A stretch of 35,537 nucleotides of DNA from Blautia sp. (lineage in GTDB: Bacteria > Bacillota > Clostridia > Lachnospirales > Lachnospiraceae): the NCBI GenBank assembly GCA_017463155.1, contig JAFTPT010000002.1, positions 1-35,537 on the forward strand. Direction: 5' to 3'. The position numbers were made by a program, and so were the translations under genes. Below the pieces are notes generated by a model. It made no database searches, had not been told where the DNA came from, and saw only the letters and a list, made by a program, of their open reading frames with translations. Numbering within the stretch: the first letter of the stretch is position 1; each line of letters begins with the position of its first letter. Positions 16,827 to 24,605 of the stretch are shown piece by piece.

Positions 16827-16860
16827 ATTTTATAGGATAGTTCTCCGTACGGTTCTGAGC

Positions 16861-17253
16861 CTACAGGTACTGGCTGAACTCGATCCGTTCTTTGTTGGGC
16901 CCTTCGATATTGAAGTAGCGGATGCCATTCTCCCAGTAAGGGAGAAAGTGGATCTCATCCTCCAGGTTGTTCATGCCGCGGGAGCAGATGAATTCGTAGG
17001 CTTTCTCTACGTCGTTGACATCGATGGCGATATGGTCGATGGATCCTGTCCGCAGGGCGGCCGCCTCTGCCTCGTAGACCTCGATCGTCAGACCGCCCAG
17101 CCGCAGGAAATGCACAGCCAGTCCGTTGTCCGGCTGGATGCTGCTGTGAACGATATCAAAGCCAAGTTCCGTGTAAAACAACAGGGTTTCTGCCATATCG
17201 GTGGTCGGGATCCCGATATGCTGGAGCCCCGCTGCATAATCTGCCATTCTCAT
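16861..17253 (-). CDS. VOC-fold (glyoxalase/bleomycin-resistance superfamily) protein
   Basis: A 130-aa protein with two beta-alpha-beta-beta-beta modules. Putative metal ligands follow the glyoxalase pattern: His in LQHIGIP, Glu in TIEVYE, His in IDHIAIDV and Glu in ERIEFSQ. I chose the ATG at 17253, six bases after GAGG; the open frame continues upstream to 17463, but that part looks unlike a VOC protein. It stands alone between two sugar operons on the opposite strand. Possible roles include lactoylglutathione-lyase-like detoxification of methylglyoxal from triose phosphates, or sugar-phosphate epimerisation. Neither can be told from sequence. Confidence 0.85.
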   Translation of the reverse strand: MRMADYAAGLQHIGIPTTDMAETLLFYTELGFDIVHSSIQPDNGLAVHFLRLGGLTIEVYEAEAAALRTGSIDHIAIDVNDVEKAYEFICSRGMNNLEDEIHFLPYWENGIRYFNIEGPNKERIEFSQYL

Positions 17254-17623
17254 AAAAGACCTCATCTCGTGCGCGGTGCGCACGTTCCTTTCCATGCACG
17301 GTTTAAAATACCATGATTCGTATGCCCAAAAAGAATGATTATGGATTGTTTCGCTCTTCGAGCTCCCACAATCCTGCTCTCCATTCGCAAATCGTGGTGC
17401 TGACGCACCGCTTTTTTGCTCATGTAGAGGCGCGCCCAAGGTCTTACTTCCACTTACGTGCAAGCACGACGTGGGAGAAGACTTTTGGCGCTGTAATCAT
17501 ATTGTAGCACGGAATCCGGGAAGGGACAAGTCTGCTCCGGGAGAAAGAAAGCCTTTGGCAGCGCACAAGTTTTTTTCCACGGCATGCAGTATCGAAAAAA
17601 AACAAATAATTCCGGATTTGCTC
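17254..17623. other. Intergenic stretch with small hairpins and a long open frame of unclear status
   Basis: No convincing gene. On the minus strand two frames stay open for 60-70 codons upstream of the VOC start, and the peptides resemble, from memory only, short hypothetical proteins repeated in gut Clostridia. Hairpins are CGTGCGC/GCGCACG at 17268-17284 (in the VOC leader) and GGTGC-TGAC-GCACC near 17397-17410. It may be a degenerate repeat. Confidence 0.4.
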
Positions 17624-17677
17624 TTGCATATGTGATGGAAACAGTTCATAATGAGAAATATACATGAAACGTTTCGC
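17624..17677 (+). promoter_or_regulatory. Promoter and operator of the second GAAACGTTTC-linked regulator
   Basis: TTGCAT (17624-17629) and CATAAT (17647-17652) are 17 bp apart. The operator core GAAACGTTTC (17666-17675) lies just after the predicted start. The 13-mer TGAAACGTTTCGC here is the exact reverse complement of the site at 19509-19521, suggesting autoregulation and shared control. Confidence 0.7.
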
Positions 17678-17719
17678 TTTATGCATTCTGTATAAACAGT
17701 ATCAGGAAGAAGGATCGAT

Positions 17720-18727
17720 ATGCGGGCCACGATCGTGGATATCAAGAACAGAACAGGGCTTTCGCTGGCGACGATCTCAAAATACCTCAACGGGGGAAAT
17801 GTGAGACCCGAGAACAAGGCGAAGATCGATGAGGCTGTCGAAGCCCTGAATTACCAGGTAAATGAGAGCGCGAGGAGCCTTGTGACCAACCGGACACATG
17901 TGATCGGCGTCGTTGTATACACGATCGACAATCTCTTTGTCGGGACGATGCTGCATCATCTCGGCGGCCTGTTCCGCTCCCGCGGATACGGGATGATGAT
18001 CTGCGATTCTGCCAACGATGAAGGGATCGAACAGGAAAACCTGCGCCATATGGTACAGAAAAATGTCGATGGGGTCCTGCTGATGCCGGTCTCGGACGAT
18101 CCGGCCATTGTCACGCCGCTCAGGATGGCGGGTATCCCGGCCGTATGTCTTGACCGGGTACTTGAGGGCGCGGACTGTGACAGCGTGGTCGTCAATAACC
18201 TTGAAACGGCCAGAAGCCTGACGGAGCTGCTGATCCGGAACCATCATGAACGGATCGCCATGCTCGGATCCATCACGGAATATACGGGGAGGGAGCGCCT
18301 GAAGGGGTACCGGGAGGCCATGGAAAAGGCCGGTCTCCCGATCCGGGAGGAGTATGAACTCAGGCTGTCCCACACCCTGCGGTCGGGGTACGACGGCATG
18401 CAGAAGCTTCTGGATCTTCCGGAACCACCCACGGCGATCGTACTCAGCAATTATGAGGTGACCATGGGCGCCATCATGACGATCCAGCGCAGGGCCTGCC
18501 GGTATCCGGAGGATTTTTCGCTGGTCGGGATCGACAATCTGATGCTGGCAGAGATCGTACGGCCGAGGATCAGCGTGGCCGTCCAGCCGATCGAGGAGAT
18601 GAGTGTGAAAGCGGCAGAGCTTCTTCTCGAAAGGATCGAGGAGCCTGGGGAGACGGAGAGGATCCCGGGCCGCCACTATGTATTTGAGACACAGTTTTAT
18701 GATTACGGGTCCGTGCAGGCTGTCTGA
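17720..18727 (+). CDS. LacI-family transcriptional regulator of the second ABC importer
   Basis: A 335-aa LacI-type repressor. The HTH occupies residues 4-28 (TIVDIKNRTGLSLATISKYLN) with recognition residues L16-A17, then NESARSLVTN as hinge and a sugar-sensing domain. AAGGA is six bases before the ATG. It is a diverged paralogue of the regulator at 12055, with nearly the same DNA-binding helix. Operator-like sites stand in its own promoter and in the transporter promoter at 19469. It probably represses both and responds to the imported sugar. Confidence 0.93.
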   Translation: MRATIVDIKNRTGLSLATISKYLNGGNVRPENKAKIDEAVEALNYQVNESARSLVTNRTHVIGVVVYTIDNLFVGTMLHHLGGLFRSRGYGMMICDSANDEGIEQENLRHMVQKNVDGVLLMPVSDDPAIVTPLRMAGIPAVCLDRVLEGADCDSVVVNNLETARSLTELLIRNHHERIAMLGSITEYTGRERLKGYREAMEKAGLPIREEYELRLSHTLRSGYDGMQKLLDLPEPPTAIVLSNYEVTMGAIMTIQRRACRYPEDFSLVGIDNLMLAEIVRPRISVAVQPIEEMSVKAAELLLERIEEPGETERIPGRHYVFETQFYDYGSVQAV

Positions 18728-18805
18728 CGGGTCCGGCTGATAGTGCCGGCAATATTGCAGGGCTTTCCTGCGGGAGACATGCCGCGGGCTGACAGGAGGG
18801 ATCGT

Positions 18806-19411
18806 ATGTACAGGCAGGATCCTGTCTGGAATGAATACTACAGGGAGACAGAACCGGGGAGGCGTAAGGAACTGTTTGACAAGATCGCTTCCGGGGAGCC
18901 GGAGGATGAAGTCCTTCCGTACAGGCGCTTCTTTTTTGAAAAAAGACACTCGGATCATGGTAAGCTTTCCACGGACGTGGATCTGTACCTGTTCCAGTGC
19001 GTTAATTTTATCCAGATCGCCAGGGCGAGCCGGCTTTTCCGGCGGGCCGGTGAGAAGGAGCTTCGATCCGTGATCGGAGACCTTGGGTTTACGGAAGCCT
19101 CCGACGCGGGAGAGGCGGGAAAAACAGCCCTCTACTGGGAGATCCGGAATACCGTCCGCAGATATATCAAAAGCTGCGGCGACGGCAGTTACCGGCGCAT
19201 GGTGTTCGGTCTGATCGGCACCTCCGATAAAGACCGTAAAAAGCAGATCTGTGAGGATATCTGGCACATGACATACGGCCTTGCACGTAAATTCGGCATG
19301 GAAGAGGAGCTGGCCGTCTGGAACGAGGCAGTCCTGGATGAATATGCGGGCCTTGACTATGAGGCGATGGACCGACTGCGGGAGTTTGATGGCCGGATGT
19401 CAAAAAAATAA
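18806..19411 (+). CDS. Uncharacterised 201-aa cytoplasmic protein
   Basis: A soluble, charged, probably all-helical protein with no signal peptide, membrane segment or catalytic motif that I recognise. It opens MYRQDPVWNEYYRETEPGRR and has YRRFFFEKRH and DLYLFQCVNFIQIARASRLF, then a Trp/Tyr-rich C-terminal half. I think it belongs to a Lachnospiraceae-restricted DUF family (possibly DUF6553), but this is from memory. The ATG at 18806 follows GACAGGAGGG and is preferred to an ATG at 18743. The gene lies between the LacI regulator and its presumed target transporter, 79 bp after the regulator, so it may share the regulator's transcript. I assign no function. Confidence 0.8.
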   Translation: MYRQDPVWNEYYRETEPGRRKELFDKIASGEPEDEVLPYRRFFFEKRHSDHGKLSTDVDLYLFQCVNFIQIARASRLFRRAGEKELRSVIGDLGFTEASDAGEAGKTALYWEIRNTVRRYIKSCGDGSYRRMVFGLIGTSDKDRKKQICEDIWHMTYGLARKFGMEEELAVWNEAVLDEYAGLDYEAMDRLREFDGRMSKK

Positions 19412-19468
19412 AAGATACGGACAGTCTTTCTGTGAACAAAAATCAGGCTTTCCGTGAGCAAAATCTTG

Positions 19469-19497
19469 TTGACAAACAGCAGTGTCTGTAGGATAAT
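19469..19497 (+). promoter_or_regulatory. Sigma-A-type promoter of the second ABC importer
   Basis: TTGACA (19469-19474) and GATAAT (19492-19497) with a 17-bp spacer. The predicted start is near 19504, directly before the operator core. Confidence 0.83.
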
Positions 19498-19508
19498 GAT
19501 AGAGCAAA

Positions 19509-19521
19509 GCGAAACGTTTCA
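19509..19521. promoter_or_regulatory. LacI-type operator of the second ABC importer
   Basis: GCGAAACGTTTCA with the 10-bp palindromic core GAAACGTTTC (19511-19520), a few bases after the predicted start. It is identical, in reverse complement, to 13 bp in the promoter of the regulator at 17720, and shares its core with the gatZ operator. Confidence 0.78.
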
Positions 19522-19623
19522 TCTTTTTGCCGAAGGGTGGGCTTTTCGGTCTGCAAAACCGGAGGAATACGGAGCAGATCCGGCAATCCGGTGGACAATA
19601 CATTTTCAGCGGGAGGGATAAAA

Positions 19624-20601
19624 TTGGAAAAAATCAAACAAAATCCAGTCGTTAAGAAGCTGGGCTTCAACCGGATCATCCTGTTCTGCATACTTCTTCT
19701 CATGTATGCGGCGTTTTCGGCAGCGGTACCGGGCTTTGCAGGCACAGCGAGGATCATGAGCATCCTTAACTATGTCTATTTCCTGGGCTTCCTGGCTCTG
19801 GGCGTCACCTTCGTCATCGCTACCGGCGGCATCGATTTCTCGATCGGCCCGGTCATGTTCTGCTGTGCCCTGATGGCAGGCTACACGCTGAATACCTACG
19901 GAGCACCGGTCATCGTGGCGATCCTCATGAGCATTGCGATCGGTCTCCTGTTCGGTATCTTTAACGGATACCTTGTTTCCTTTGTTGGCATTCCTCCCTT
20001 TATCGTATCCATGGCGACCATGAACATCGCCAAAGGCCTTGGCTCCGTCTTCACCAAGACGCAGTCCGTCAGTTGGCCGCAGGCCAACGACGCCGCCGGC
20101 AACGGCTGGTTCCGGAATCTGGTCAAGGTCGGCAGCGTTCCGACCGGCCTGATCATCTTCGCGGTGGCCGTCGTGATCCTGTTTATCCTCATGAACAACA
20201 CCAAGGCAGGACGTTATATCCTGTGCCTCGGCAGCAACAAGGAAGCTGTCCGTCTGTCGGGCGTCAACGTCCGTAAATGGCAGATGCTCGCTTACGTGAT
20301 CTGCGGTATCCTGGTCGGTATCGCGGCGGTATTCTTCGTAGGCGCCTACACCACGGTCCAGCCGGGTCTCGGCGATACCTACAACAATGAAGCCATCGCG
20401 TCCTGCGTTATGGGAGGTACTTCCATGGCAGGCGGTCTTGCCTCCATCGGCGGAACCGTGATCGGCGTGTTCGTCATCTCTCTTCTGCAGGAGGGCATCA
20501 TGGCTCTCCGTATGACCAAGGAAGTGCAGATGATCATCACCGGCCTCATCGTTATCGTATTCGTTTACGCTGACGTCTCCGCGAGACGCCGTAAGAACTG
20601 A
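19624..20601 (+). CDS. Ribose-type sugar ABC transporter permease 1 (RbsC family)
   Basis: A 325-aa polytopic membrane protein with the BPD_transp_2 hallmarks: VIATGGIDFSIGPVMF near residue 65, RYILCLGSNKEAVRLSGVNV in the coupling loop, and VMGGTSMAGGLASIGGTVIG. I chose the TTG at 19624, because GGGAGGG lies seven bases upstream. The in-frame ATG at 19537 would add 29 residues that do not look like a permease N-terminus. It probably pairs with the second permease encoded at 22133 to form a heterodimeric channel. Confidence 0.9.
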   Translation: MEKIKQNPVVKKLGFNRIILFCILLLMYAAFSAAVPGFAGTARIMSILNYVYFLGFLALGVTFVIATGGIDFSIGPVMFCCALMAGYTLNTYGAPVIVAILMSIAIGLLFGIFNGYLVSFVGIPPFIVSMATMNIAKGLGSVFTKTQSVSWPQANDAAGNGWFRNLVKVGSVPTGLIIFAVAVVILFILMNNTKAGRYILCLGSNKEAVRLSGVNVRKWQMLAYVICGILVGIAAVFFVGAYTTVQPGLGDTYNNEAIASCVMGGTSMAGGLASIGGTVIGVFVISLLQEGIMALRMTKEVQMIITGLIVIVFVYADVSARRRKN

Positions 20602-20620
20602 CGGAAAGGAGAAGGAAAAA

Positions 20621-22117
20621 ATGGGCGAAGTTATTTTGACAATGAAAGGCATCGACAAATCCTTCCCCGGTGTACATGCGCTGGATCACGTTGATCTGGA
20701 ACTGAGAAGAGGCGAAGTACACGCGCTGATGGGCGAGAACGGTGCCGGCAAGTCCACACTGATGAAGGTGCTTACCGGTATTTACACCAAGGATTCCGGA
20801 AGCATCAATTACGAAGGCAGGGAAGTAGAATTCCATAACACCCACGAGGCTCAGGAGGCGGGCATCGTGATCGTGCACCAGGAACTGAACATGGTGGGCG
20901 ACCTGACGGTGGCGCAGAACATCTTTATCGGCCGCGAGTTCAAAAAGGGCATCATGATCGATGACCGCAAGATGATCGAAGAATCCCGCAAGCTTTTTGA
21001 CGAACTCCACATCGATATCGATCCCAGGGCCAAGATGAGCGACCTGACGGTCGGTAAGCAGCAGATGTGCGAGATCGCCAAGGCCATTTCCCATAAGGCC
21101 AAGGTCATCATCTTTGATGAGCCCTCCGCGGCACTGACCGAGAAGGAGATCGAGGATCTGTTCACGATCATCCGCGATCTGCGTGCCCAGAACCTGGGTA
21201 TCATCTACATCTCGCATCGTATGGACGAGATCAAGGTCATCACCGACCGTGTCACGGTCATGCGTGACGGAACATATGTAGGTACGCTGATCACCGACCA
21301 GTGTACAAAGGAAGACATCATCAACATGATGGTGGGCCGTGTCATCTACGAGGATCCCAAGACCCACAGCATGGTGCCGGAGGATGCACCGGTCGTTCTG
21401 AAGGTCGAGCATCTGAACGCCGGCAAGATGGTGCAGGATGTGAGCTTTGAGCTTCGCAAGGGCGAGATCCTGGGCTTTTCGGGCCTGATGGGTGCCGGAC
21501 GTACCGAGACGGCCCGTGCGCTGTTCGGCGCTGACCCCAAGACCAGCGGCGACATCTACATCAACGGGCAGAAGGTCACGATCAACAGCCCGGAGGACGC
21601 CGTCAAGCATGGCATCGGATATCTTTCCGAGGACCGCAAGCGCTACGGGATCGTGGTGCAGAAGACCATCACCGAGAACTCCACCATGGCGACCCTCGAA
21701 AAATACATGTCAGGTCTCTTTATCAACAAGGGAGCTGAGAAGGCCGTTACGGAACAGTACATCAAAGAGCTGGATACCAAGACGCCGAGTGCCGACCAGC
21801 TGGTCGTCAATCTTTCCGGCGGCAACCAGCAGAAGGTGGTCATCGCAAAATGGCTTGTCCGCAACTGCGATATCCTGATCTTCGATGAGCCGACCAGAGG
21901 TATCGACGTAGGTGCCAAGAACGAGATCTACAAGCTGATGAACAGGCTGGCCGCCGAGGGTAAATCCATCATCATGATCTCCTCTGAAATGACAGAGATC
22001 CTTCGAATGAGCGACCGTATCGTAGTCATGTGCGAAGGCAGAAAGACCGGCGAGATCCCGATCGAAGAGGCTACGCAGGAAGCAATCATGGACAAAGCGA
22101 CTCGGGATATCAACTAA
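20621..22117 (+). CDS. Ribose-type sugar ABC transporter, tandem ATPase (RbsA/MglA family)
   Basis: A 498-aa fused two-domain ATPase. Domain 1 has Walker A GENGAGKST (38-46), signature-like LTVGKQQMCEIAKA and Walker B IIFDEPSAAL. Domain 2 has GLMGAGRTE, LSGGNQQKVV and LIFDEPTRGIDVGAK. AAGGAG precedes the ATG. It is a paralogue of the ATPase at 3602 but belongs to a separate transporter flanked by two permease genes. It powers uptake of an unidentified monosaccharide or polyol. Confidence 0.94.
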   Translation: MGEVILTMKGIDKSFPGVHALDHVDLELRRGEVHALMGENGAGKSTLMKVLTGIYTKDSGSINYEGREVEFHNTHEAQEAGIVIVHQELNMVGDLTVAQNIFIGREFKKGIMIDDRKMIEESRKLFDELHIDIDPRAKMSDLTVGKQQMCEIAKAISHKAKVIIFDEPSAALTEKEIEDLFTIIRDLRAQNLGIIYISHRMDEIKVITDRVTVMRDGTYVGTLITDQCTKEDIINMMVGRVIYEDPKTHSMVPEDAPVVLKVEHLNAGKMVQDVSFELRKGEILGFSGLMGAGRTETARALFGADPKTSGDIYINGQKVTINSPEDAVKHGIGYLSEDRKRYGIVVQKTITENSTMATLEKYMSGLFINKGAEKAVTEQYIKELDTKTPSADQLVVNLSGGNQQKVVIAKWLVRNCDILIFDEPTRGIDVGAKNEIYKLMNRLAAEGKSIIMISSEMTEILRMSDRIVVMCEGRKTGEIPIEEATQEAIMDKATRDIN

Positions 22118-22132
22118 GAGGGGGAAGAGAAG

Positions 22133-23101
22133 ATGACCAAAAAGAAATCAATTTTTACCCAGGAAGTGATCGTCGGGATCGTTCTGATCGCCCTTTACCT
22201 GATCTTCCGTGCGATCAGTGCGGACTTTGGTAAATATACGACCTTCCTGAGCATGATGGATATTTCCTACTACTATGCACTGATGGCGATCGGCGTGGCC
22301 TTCCCGCTGATCACGGGCGGTGTTGATCTGTCCATCGGTACCGGCATGATCTGCTATGCGCTGGCAGGCGGCGCGCTGATCCGTTTCAACGGTGTGCCGA
22401 CCGGCGTCGCGATCCTTGTGTCGATCCTCTTTGGTGTGGCGATCGGCCTGGCCAACGGCGTCCTGATCGCGATCATGGGACTTCCGCCCTTCCTGGCAAC
22501 GCTTTGTACCTGTATGATCACCCGTGGACTTGGCTCTGTCGTGACAGGCTCCTTCGCGATCCCGTGGCCGACGGCCAAGCAGCCGAACGGCTGGTTCCAT
22601 TCGATCTTCAAGATCACGATGGCCGACAAGACCAAGCTTCCGCTGGGCCTTCTGTGGATCATCCTGCTGATGCTGATCATGCAGTTCGTCCTGGCCCACA
22701 CCAGATTCGGACGTTACACCATCGCGATCGGCTCCAACAAGGAGGCTGCGATCCTTTCCGGTATCAACGTCAGATTCTATCATGTGATGGTCTATGTGGT
22801 CAGCGGCCTGTTCGCGGGACTTGCCTCCATCGCATACGCGGCGGTCATCAAGACCGTGCAGCCGGGTACCGGCGCCGGTATGGAGCTGGATGCCATCGGC
22901 GGCGCGATCGTCGGCGGCGTGTCGGCCTCCGGCGGATACGGGACCATCTATGGAACGGTCCTTGGTGCCTATGTCATCATCTTCCTGAAGCAGGGACTTC
23001 CCTACATCGGGTTTAACGCCAACATGCAGCAGATCATCACGGGCCTGGTCCTGATCGGCGCCGTGGCCATCGATATCATCAAGCGGAAAGTGATCAAATA
23101 A
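22133..23101 (+). CDS. Ribose-type sugar ABC transporter permease 2 (RbsC family)
   Basis: A 322-aa polytopic membrane protein. Landmarks are FPLITGGVDLSIGTGMI, RYTIAIGSNKEAAILSGINV and IVGGVSASGGYGTIYG. GGGGGAAGAG precedes the ATG, 15 bp after the ATPase gene. It is clearly related to the permease at 19624 yet diverged, which fits a heterodimer rather than a recent duplication. Confidence 0.92.
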   Translation: MTKKKSIFTQEVIVGIVLIALYLIFRAISADFGKYTTFLSMMDISYYYALMAIGVAFPLITGGVDLSIGTGMICYALAGGALIRFNGVPTGVAILVSILFGVAIGLANGVLIAIMGLPPFLATLCTCMITRGLGSVVTGSFAIPWPTAKQPNGWFHSIFKITMADKTKLPLGLLWIILLMLIMQFVLAHTRFGRYTIAIGSNKEAAILSGINVRFYHVMVYVVSGLFAGLASIAYAAVIKTVQPGTGAGMELDAIGGAIVGGVSASGGYGTIYGTVLGAYVIIFLKQGLPYIGFNANMQQIITGLVLIGAVAIDIIKRKVIK

Positions 23102-23132
23102 TTTTCCGGATGTGTATCGCCTTCTATCCATG

Positions 23133-23158
23133 AAAATCTTCCCCGCAGGGGGGATTTT
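23133..23158 (+). promoter_or_regulatory. Intercistronic hairpin before the binding-protein gene
   Basis: CCCC/GGGG around loop GCA is extended by two T-G wobble pairs and an AAAAT/ATTTT helix with one bulge. It lies between permease 2 and the binding-protein gene and may protect the downstream message. Confidence 0.45.
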
Positions 23159-23217
23159 ACGGGAGCCGGAGAAGACCGGTTTCTTGAAACATTCATTCAA
23201 AAAAGGAGGAAAAACGA

Positions 23218-24321
23218 ATGAAGAAAAAAGTATTAGCAGCCCTGTTGTGCGCAGCAATGGTAGGAAGCATGGTTTCTGCACCGGTATTCGCAGAGAACCT
23301 TTCCGACACGACTGAAGGTATCGCTCAGTTTGACGGACTTGTTGCAAACGATGCGTATGATTTCCAGATCGTTGTTAAGTCCTTCCAGTCTACCTATTGG
23401 CAGGCAGCACTGCAGGGCATGGATCAGGCCAGCGAAGAGCTTGGCGTGACCTACACCGCACAGGGCCCGGCTTCCGAGTCTGACATCGCCGACCAGGTCA
23501 ACATGCTGAACAGCGCGATCAACGGCGCTCCCGCCGGTGTTGGTCTTGCAGCATGCGATACCTCTTCCGTTCTTGAGTCCCTGCAGGCAGCTGCAGACGC
23601 CGGTGTTCCGATCGTTGCATTCGATACCGGTATCGCAGATGCTCCGGAAGGCTCCGTTGTTTGTACGGTCGTTACCGACAACACCGCAGCTGGTGAAGTT
23701 GCAGCCGTTAACATGTACGAGGCGATCAAGGATCAGCTCGGCAACGGCACTGTCCGTATCGGCGAAGTCAACCAGGATAACTACGCTCTGAACATTCAGC
23801 AGAGAGGCCTTGGCTTCATCAACAAGATGATCGAGCTGGCTGCTGCTGATGGCTACACCGTAGCTATGGAAGGTAATGAGTTCTATGTAAACGCTGCTGA
23901 AGGCGCAGTTGAAGGCGATGCCGACATCATCCTTGAGGTTCGTGTACCGGCTCAGACCACTGTTGACCTTTGCTCCACCGAGGCTGGTACTCTTCTGGAC
24001 AAGGAAGACACCATCGCTGTGTTCGGTTCCAACCAGACCGCAGCTGAGGGACTTCTGGTTGCCAATGAGAACCGTGAAGTTCTTGGCGACACCGTTGTCG
24101 GTGTAGGCTTTGACGCTGGTACCTCCATCAAGGCTGCTGTCGAAGATGGCACCTTCCTTGGCGCTGTTACCCAGTCTCCGCTGATGATGGGTTACTACTG
24201 CATCTATGCTCTGACCGCTGCAGCTAACGGCCAGGAGCTGATCGATGTCCCGACCGATGGTTACTGGTATGATGCTACCAACATGACCGACGAGAACATC
24301 GCTCCGAACCTGTATGACTAA
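23218..24321 (+). CDS. Sugar-binding protein of the second ABC transporter (Peripla_BP_4 type)
   Basis: A 367-aa exported binding protein. The signal peptide ends in PVFA before EN near residue 25, a signal peptidase I site; the only Cys in the signal (C11) is not in a lipobox. The mature protein has FQIVVKSFQSTYWQAAL, the N-terminal sugar-binding strand, then VPIVAFDTGIA and AVFGSNQTAAEGLL, all typical of ribose/xylose/autoinducer-2 binding proteins. AAAGGAGG precedes the ATG. It is the last gene of the operon before a terminator. Confidence 0.92.
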   Translation: MKKKVLAALLCAAMVGSMVSAPVFAENLSDTTEGIAQFDGLVANDAYDFQIVVKSFQSTYWQAALQGMDQASEELGVTYTAQGPASESDIADQVNMLNSAINGAPAGVGLAACDTSSVLESLQAAADAGVPIVAFDTGIADAPEGSVVCTVVTDNTAAGEVAAVNMYEAIKDQLGNGTVRIGEVNQDNYALNIQQRGLGFINKMIELAAADGYTVAMEGNEFYVNAAEGAVEGDADIILEVRVPAQTTVDLCSTEAGTLLDKEDTIAVFGSNQTAAEGLLVANENREVLGDTVVGVGFDAGTSIKAAVEDGTFLGAVTQSPLMMGYYCIYALTAAANGQELIDVPTDGYWYDATNMTDENIAPNLYD

Positions 24322-24363
24322 TTCCTGAGGGAAAAGACATAACAGAATAAGAGAGACATAAGG

Positions 24364-24397
24364 AGCCGCCCTGTGGTTTTTGCCGCAGGGCGGCTTT
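24364..24397 (+). terminator. Terminator of the second ABC importer operon
   Basis: AGCCGCCCTG (24364-24373) and CAGGGCGGCT (24386-24395) form a perfect 10-bp stem, extended inward by three pairs, followed by TTTCTGCGCTTT. The T-tract is imperfect but the hairpin is strong. Confidence 0.8.
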
Positions 24398-24436
24398 CTG
24401 CGCTTTCATGAACAGTGAACAGTGGATTTTGTTCCG

Positions 24437-24465
24437 TTGACATCCATATTTTGTGGTGATAAAAT
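24437..24465 (+). promoter_or_regulatory. Sigma-A-type promoter of the transglutaminase-like surface locus
   Basis: TTGACA (24437-24442) and TAAAAT (24460-24465) with a 17-bp spacer. The predicted start lies about 130 nt before the first codon, leaving a long leader. No GAAACGTTTC site is present, so this locus is not part of the neighbouring sugar regulon. Confidence 0.82.
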
Positions 24466-24485
24466 AAACTTGATACCTATATGCA

Positions 24486-24590
24486 GTTTTTGATCCGCGT
24501 AAGATCATTTTTTACAAATCATTGTTTACAGGTTCAGATGGCGGCGGTCCATATTATGTGAAGGGGAGGGCCGGCGCCGGGGGTCACATA
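24486..24590 (+). promoter_or_regulatory. Structured 5' leader of the surface locus
   Basis: TGATC-CGCGTAA-GATCA followed by six T forms a short terminator-like hairpin near 24488-24510. A second hairpin pairs TATGTGA (24555-24561) with TCACATA (24584-24590) around a GC-rich loop containing CCGGCGCCGG. It ends one base before the AGGAGG ribosome site. It does not match a riboswitch class I know. Confidence 0.45.
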
Positions 24591-24605
24591 AGGAGGTAAG
24601 GGGAA

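Noticed and set aside
16845-16860. CCGTACGGTTCTGAG, resembling the 3' strand of group II intron domain V
   Set aside because: Only about 15 nt match, no domain V hairpin or other intron part is adjacent, and it lies between a terminator and the VOC gene.
17777-19267. 496-codon minus-strand frame opposite the second LacI gene and the unknown protein
   Set aside because: His/Arg/Pro-rich translation typical of antisense frames in GC-rich genes; no start context or motif.
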